Below are positions 35,880 through 39,459 of a DNA stretch of 39,459 bases, piece by piece. The notes below the pieces were generated by a model. The model did no database searches, had not been told where the DNA came from, and saw only the letters and a program-made list of their open reading frames with translations. The position numbers and the translations under genes are program-made. This DNA comes from Ignavibacteriae bacterium HGW-Ignavibacteriae-3. GTDB taxonomy: Bacteria > Bacteroidota > Ignavibacteria > Ignavibacteriales > Melioribacteraceae. The stretch lies in the NCBI GenBank assembly GCA_002839795.1, contig PGYS01000012.1, forward strand, positions 1 to 39,459, read 5' to 3'. Numbering within the stretch: position 1 is the first letter of the stretch; each line of letters starts with the position of its first letter.

Positions 35880-35911
35880 CAAATATACGATCTTATCTGA
35901 ATGTTTGGAAA
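35880..35911 (-). promoter_or_regulatory. Possible promoter of the TPR-DUF58 operon
   Basis: On the minus strand TTTC (35911-35908), 20 bases, then TATATTTG (35887-35880): the -7 box is a full match and the -33 box has one mismatch. The -7 box lies 34 bases before the TPR start. Confidence 0.5.
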
Positions 35912-36011
35912 GGTAATTCGTTATCCAAAAGCAAAAAATATAAATTTTGGAAAATCATGACTTTTTAATGAATGATGAAATCTAAATTTAATCTTTAATT
36001 TGGCCGGACCA

Positions 36012-37013
36012 TTATACAATTTTTCTTCCAAGCGCCGCAATGCTCTTCTGAATCCTGACCGTTTTTTCAATTGTTCCTTCATCAATTTTTTTTCCGCGCC
36101 GGAAAAATCTATGATTCTCATTCTGATCCGGAGGAGTCAGATCAGGCATTATTACGTCTGCTCCGGAATATAAGCCCGTCCCCCCGTAAACCTCATCCAA
36201 GCTATCCGGTTCCGCAGAAATAGAAATGTGAGTATTCTTCATTACCAGTCTTGCCGCGGCGATTGTTTTCTGCAGCAATTCCGGATCCCCGGATGTCTTC
36301 TTTTGGTAGGGTGTGTTAAGTGAGGGAATGAATTGTCCGATGGTTATTACATCCGTTTTTAATTCGTCGAATAAAAGAATATCATCGGCAATATCTTCAA
36401 TAGTCTGAAGCGGCAGACCTACAATGTTTCCTGAACCGATCTGATATCCTATCGTTTTTAAAAATCTTAATTGCGAAATTCTGTCAGCTAATTTCCCGCC
36501 TGCGTGGTACTCCGCATAGTGATTCGGGTTTGCAGTTTTGTGTTTCAGAATATACCGATCGGCGCCGGCAATTTTCCAGGTCCTGTATTCATCAAATCTT
36601 CTCTCCCCGAGACTTAATGTGAGATTTACTTTGGTAAGCTGTTTGATTTGAAAAATTATATAGGCAATTATATCTGTATCAAAAAAATGATCTTCCCCGG
36701 ACTGAAGAATAATTTTCCCTATGCCTAAATTGGAAATAGTCTGAGCCGTATGGATTATTTCGTCAGGACTCATCCTGTATCGGGCAAGTTTGTAGTTATC
36801 CTCCCGGTATGAACAATAAAGACAATTTTGATTACAGTAATTTGAAAATTTTACTATACCTCTGATCTCAATACCATCGCCACAATCTGCAAGGCGTAAT
36901 TCATCGGCACGAGCAAAAAATTTTTCCTTATCTTTTCGGCCGTTGAGATTAAGAAGAAAAATAATTTCCTCCTTACTTAATTTATCCTTATTGAGAAGTT
37001 CATCAAGTATCAT
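36012..37013 (-). CDS. HydE-like radical SAM protein
   Basis: This is a radical SAM enzyme of the HydE/BioB-like group (333 aa). The SAM cluster is C60-x3-C64-x2-C67 (FSNYCNQNCLYCSYREDNYK), followed by the HydE-type RYRMSPDEIIHTA, LQSGED and TLSLGERR segments. Later come YQIGSGNIVGLP and IGQFIPSLNTP. HydE matures the H-cluster of [FeFe] hydrogenase, but no hydrogenase or hydF/hydG gene is in the window, and the second-cluster cysteines at the C-terminus are absent (non-essential in HydE). PylB-like or other radical SAM roles are not excluded, so no symbol is assigned. Confidence 0.82.
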   Translation of the reverse strand: MILDELLNKDKLSKEEIIFLLNLNGRKDKEKFFARADELRLADCGDGIEIRGIVKFSNYCNQNCLYCSYREDNYKLARYRMSPDEIIHTAQTISNLGIGKIILQSGEDHFFDTDIIAYIIFQIKQLTKVNLTLSLGERRFDEYRTWKIAGADRYILKHKTANPNHYAEYHAGGKLADRISQLRFLKTIGYQIGSGNIVGLPLQTIEDIADDILLFDELKTDVITIGQFIPSLNTPYQKKTSGDPELLQKTIAAARLVMKNTHISISAEPDSLDEVYGGTGLYSGADVIMPDLTPPDQNENHRFFRRGKKIDEGTIEKTVRIQKSIAALGRKIV

Positions 37014-37160
37014 TCATTTATTCTTTATGAATGCAGAGACAATAATTCACTCGACAGAATTATCAAATTCTTGGCGGTTAAAAATCCTGCAGTGAATATT
37101 GATTTTATTATTCCAGCCGGAAACAGGCTGATTGTCAATAGAAGTAGCGCAACTTGTATA

Positions 37161-37203
37161 CCATAACAGAATTGGCCCTAATGGGCATTATTCTGGACTA
37201 TGG
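37161..37203. repeat. Imperfect 43-base inverted repeat upstream of the hydE-like gene
   Basis: CCATA, CAGAAT and GCCC (37161-37178) pair with GGGC, ATTCTG and TATGG (37183-37203) around a TAAT loop, with small bulges. It is in the hydE-like leader, about 150 bases upstream of its ATG and about 90 bases past the S66 stop. It may be a weak terminator or a structured leader. Confidence 0.5.
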
Positions 37204-37289
37204 TGGGAAGATGCAGGTAGGTTTTTCTTAAAATAGAGAATAAAAAGGGGTCAATAATAATTTACTAACCAAAGTCTTTGGTTTTGATC

Positions 37290-38231
37290 CTACAAAACTG
37301 CGTTTTCCTGAATTTCAATGTATCCCCGAGTGGCATTCAGAACCGACTTTACACCGTACGGAATGGTAATATTATCTTTAATATGGCCATGTTTGATATT
37401 ATAAAGTACCGGCAGTTTCAACTTTTTGAAATACGCGTCAATAACTTCATTAAGAGTAAAGGATTTTTTGGTAGGATCCTGTTCAACGCAGTCTACAAAA
37501 CGGCCAAGTATAACGCCGGTAATCTGTTTAAACACTTTAGCGAGTCTAAGCTGGTTAAGCATTCTGTCTATTCTGTAAGGTACTTCATTTATGTCTTCGA
37601 GGAGGAGTATAGAACCTTTTAAGTTAGGAAGATACTCTGTGCCCAGTAAAGAACTTAATAAAGTTAAATTACCTCCAAGAATCCTTCCTACAGCCCTGCC
37701 TTTGTTCAAAAGATAAAATTTTTCATTTTTCGGATTTTGCAGTCTTCCTACTTTTTTATTGGAAGTAATTGTCCTCCAGAATACTTCCTCTGTGAACGCA
37801 CTCACCTCAGCATGAAAATCCACCGCTACCATCGGTCCGGCAAAAGTAATTAATCCGGTCTTGGTAAAAAAAGCAAGTTGTAATGCGTTAATATCGCTGT
37901 AGCCGACAAAGATTTTCGGATTGTTTCTAATCAATTTGTAATCAATTTTATCAAGTAGTCTTCCGGATCCGTACCCGCCCCTTATGGAAAATATCGCCCG
38001 TATATTTTTGTTTTTAAACATTTCATGAAGATCATTCAATCTCATTTCATCGGAACCGGCAAGATATCCCTCCTGAAGACCGACATTTTTGCCGACTTCA
38101 ACACGGTAACCCAGTTTTTCAAGATAAGTTACGCCGCTGTTAATTTTTGTGAGATCTTCTGGAGATGATGCCGGAGAAATAATTCCAATTGTTTCACCCG
38201 GTTTGAGTCTTGCAGGTTTGATTATTCCCAT
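37290..38231 (-). CDS. LD-carboxypeptidase (peptidase S66)
   Basis: This serine carboxypeptidase (313 aa) is of the S66 family, which recycles cell-wall tetrapeptides (LdcA) or cleaves microcin C (MccF). Nucleophile S112 is in FVGYSDINALQ, the Glu of the triad is near E212 (LLEDINEVPYRID), and the His is in HGHIKDNITIPYG (281-283). SIRGGYGSGRLLD (82-94) is the LdcA oxyanion segment. No signal peptide is seen, so it acts in the cytosol, as in LdcA. It has its own promoter match. Confidence 0.93.
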   Translation of the reverse strand: MGIIKPARLKPGETIGIISPASSPEDLTKINSGVTYLEKLGYRVEVGKNVGLQEGYLAGSDEMRLNDLHEMFKNKNIRAIFSIRGGYGSGRLLDKIDYKLIRNNPKIFVGYSDINALQLAFFTKTGLITFAGPMVAVDFHAEVSAFTEEVFWRTITSNKKVGRLQNPKNEKFYLLNKGRAVGRILGGNLTLLSSLLGTEYLPNLKGSILLLEDINEVPYRIDRMLNQLRLAKVFKQITGVILGRFVDCVEQDPTKKSFTLNEVIDAYFKKLKLPVLYNIKHGHIKDNITIPYGVKSVLNATRGYIEIQENAVL

Positions 38232-38261
38232 TAGCGATATTTTCCGTGATCGAATTGTGGT

Positions 38262-38293
38262 TAAATATAGTGAATCGGTATATTCAATGCAAA
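38262..38293 (-). promoter_or_regulatory. Predicted promoter of the S66 gene
   Basis: On the minus strand TTTG (38293-38290), 20 bases, then TATATTTA (38269-38262): all but the last base match the Bacteroidota consensus. The -7 box lies 30 bases before the start. Confidence 0.6.
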
Positions 38294-38422
38294 ATTTAAG
38301 TTGAAATTAGAATCAATTTGAAGTAAAAAATGTTGCGAACGGTCGCTTTGTTTCATAAATCACGGCCGGAAAGTCCGAATTTAGACCAGAAAATGACTTT
38401 TATCGATAAAGTATTTTGCCAA

Positions 38423-39256
38423 TTATACCCCTTTTACAAGATCCGGCCTGCCCCATTCCCTGAATTTGCCGCCGATAAACTCTATTATTTTCGACTGTTC
38501 TTCAGCACCGTTTCCCTCAATATAGATTGGTTCCCCGAACGCGATGTGTACCGGCTTTGATGGATTAATTTTGCCAAGTTCTTTTATATACTTTCCGTTC
38601 GCCCACGCGTCCGTTATAAGCGCAATAGGAATCACGGGAACATTATTTCTCTTGGCAAGTTTATTCCCCAGTGAATTAAACAGCGCAGCGTCCAATACCA
38701 TCGCCCGTGTCCTCTGCGGAAAAATTATTATGGATTTTCCAGCTTGAAGCCTCTTACTTCCCTCCTCCAAGACTATTTTTAAATCCTCTCTTGGATTTTC
38801 TCGTCCCACTAAAATAGGATCTCTGGCAAGAGCAATCGGTCCGAACAATGGATATCTGCTCAACTCTTCTTTAATCACATAAACAACAGATTTGAGGGGT
38901 CTTATTATCGAAGGAAGAATCATTGTCTCCATCGTAGTCATATGATTCGACACAAAAACAACAGGTCCGTCAGCTTTCCGCAGATTGTTCATTCCGTAAA
39001 AGTGCATTTTGATTCCCGCACGTTCCAGACTCTCTCTTGTATCCACCGATGAATCGTACCATTTAAAAGAATCATATATACCCTTTTTTGCGTACCGGTT
39101 AGAATAGATTAAAATTCTAAGCATATTACGGAAAAAATAGAGGGAGGGAAATATTTTCTTTCTTTGTTTGGAAGAATCGGTAATATATTCGTCATTAGCT
39201 GAAACTCGATTAAGGAAAGCATTTTCTTCTTTCATATTAGCCATTATTTTTTGCAT
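38423..39256 (-). CDS. PlsC-like lysophospholipid acyltransferase with HX4E motif
   Basis: This 277-aa protein of the glycerolipid acyltransferase fold has the usual blocks, but the catalytic ones differ. Block I is SNHMTTMETM with H105 and E110, so HX4E instead of HX4D. Block III is IIFPQRTRAMV (178-187) instead of FPEGTRS. Block IV is VPVIPIALITDAW. A hydrophobic stretch near 38-52 (SLYFFRNMLRILIY) may attach it to the membrane. These differences suggest a specialised lysophospholipid acyltransferase clade. No clear ribosome site is seen; Met5 or Met8 are alternative starts. Confidence 0.82.
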   Translation of the reverse strand: MQKIMANMKEENAFLNRVSANDEYITDSSKQRKKIFPSLYFFRNMLRILIYSNRYAKKGIYDSFKWYDSSVDTRESLERAGIKMHFYGMNNLRKADGPVVFVSNHMTTMETMILPSIIRPLKSVVYVIKEELSRYPLFGPIALARDPILVGRENPREDLKIVLEEGSKRLQAGKSIIIFPQRTRAMVLDAALFNSLGNKLAKRNNVPVIPIALITDAWANGKYIKELGKINPSKPVHIAFGEPIYIEGNGAEEQSKIIEFIGGKFREWGRPDLVKGV

Positions 39257-39334
39257 GAAATTACGAAATGGAAAAAATCAATCCAAGATTTTTATGAAAT
39301 TAATAGTTTGGGGAGAAAGGAATTTAGAATATTG

Positions 39335-39350
39335 ATTTGAGAATTGAGAA
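39335..39350. repeat. GAGAATT microrepeat
   Basis: GAGAATTGAGAAT near 39338-39350 has the same unit as 21203-21230 and, on the other strand, the tail of repeats A and B. It suggests a dispersed AATTGAGAATT element. Confidence 0.4.
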
Positions 39351-39371
39351 TGTGAAAAATTTGTGACCCCA

Positions 39372-39431
39372 ACGAGATTCTCCCATTGGGATGCCTTCGG
39401 CAGAACTCGTATTGACGCCGTGAAAGGGCGT
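39372..39431. other. Compact branched hairpin element at the right edge
   Basis: ACGAG-a-TTCT (39372-39381) pairs with AGAACTCGT (39402-39410) and encloses two tiny hairpins, CCC-ATT-GGG and GCC-TTC-GGC, a possible three-way junction. A further hairpin ACGCC-gtgaaag-GGCGT follows (39415-39431). This GC-rich block differs from the AT-rich surroundings. It may be part of a repeat, a small RNA or a gene end continuing outside the window. Confidence 0.45.
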
Positions 39432-39459
39432 TATCCTGAAAAATTGAATTAATTGCCGG

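Noticed and set aside
35921-36121. 66-codon open frame overlapping the hydE-like 3' end
   Set aside because: It is out of frame with the real gene and has no start context or domain.

Overview
The window is a 39.5 kb stretch of AT-rich bacterial chromosome, almost entirely housekeeping and respiratory genes, dense and mostly on the minus strand. I infer a member of the Bacteroidota/Chlorobiota group, most likely Ignavibacteria-like. The reasons are a detached atpD-atpC pair (the split ATP synthase layout known from green sulfur bacteria), a fused E1 alpha-beta 2-oxoacid dehydrogenase, several SPII lipoproteins, and repeated promoter-like sequences of the form TTTG-N19-21-TAnnTTT(G/A), which is the Bacteroidota sigma-factor consensus. 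No rRNA, tRNA, CRISPR array, insertion sequence or phage gene was seen.

Layout. (1) 1-7294, plus strand: the 3' part of a complex I operon, nuoH (partial), I, J, K, L, M, N, closed by a bidirectional hairpin. (2) 7364-10623, minus: an RlmL-type RNA methyltransferase, a secreted LIM/zincin protein resembling plant DA1, and a lipoprotein of the nucleoside phosphorylase fold. (3) 11062-15495, plus: a K+-dependent membrane pyrophosphatase with its own promoter and terminator, then a small unknown gene, an A-type Fe-S carrier and a Mn-type superoxide dismutase that has two well-formed starts, then a DinB-like protein. (4) 15569-17895, minus: atpDC with promoter and terminator, and a lone CheY-like receiver. 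(5) 18212-28301, minus: two 2-oxoacid oxidation systems in tandem. lpdA-lipB-E1-E2-lipA encodes a complete lipoate-dependent dehydrogenase plus the enzymes that make its cofactor. korDABC encodes a ferredoxin-linked 2-oxoacid oxidoreductase. (6) 28549-31619: an EamA transporter, endonuclease III, and a divergent phosphohexomutase. (7) 31676-35845, minus: SnoaL, a broken PhnB gene, a two-domain PhnB protein, SRPBCC, a DUF6174 lipoprotein, a DUF58 protein and a TPR lipoprotein. (8) 36012-39256, minus: a HydE-like radical SAM protein, an S66 carboxypeptidase and a PlsC-like acyltransferase.

Taken together, the genes cover energy conservation (NADH dehydrogenase, F1 subunits, ion-pumping pyrophosphatase) and feed it with NADH and reduced ferredoxin from 2-oxoacids. 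I did not find a clearly new multi-gene system. The points most worth checking are the dual-start superoxide dismutase, the phnB pseudogene with two lesions, the terminator-like hairpin in the korD leader, the promoter set, the DA1-like secreted peptidase beside a surface nucleoside-phosphorylase-like lipoprotein, and the palindromic or branched intergenic elements at 18166-18205 and 39372-39431.
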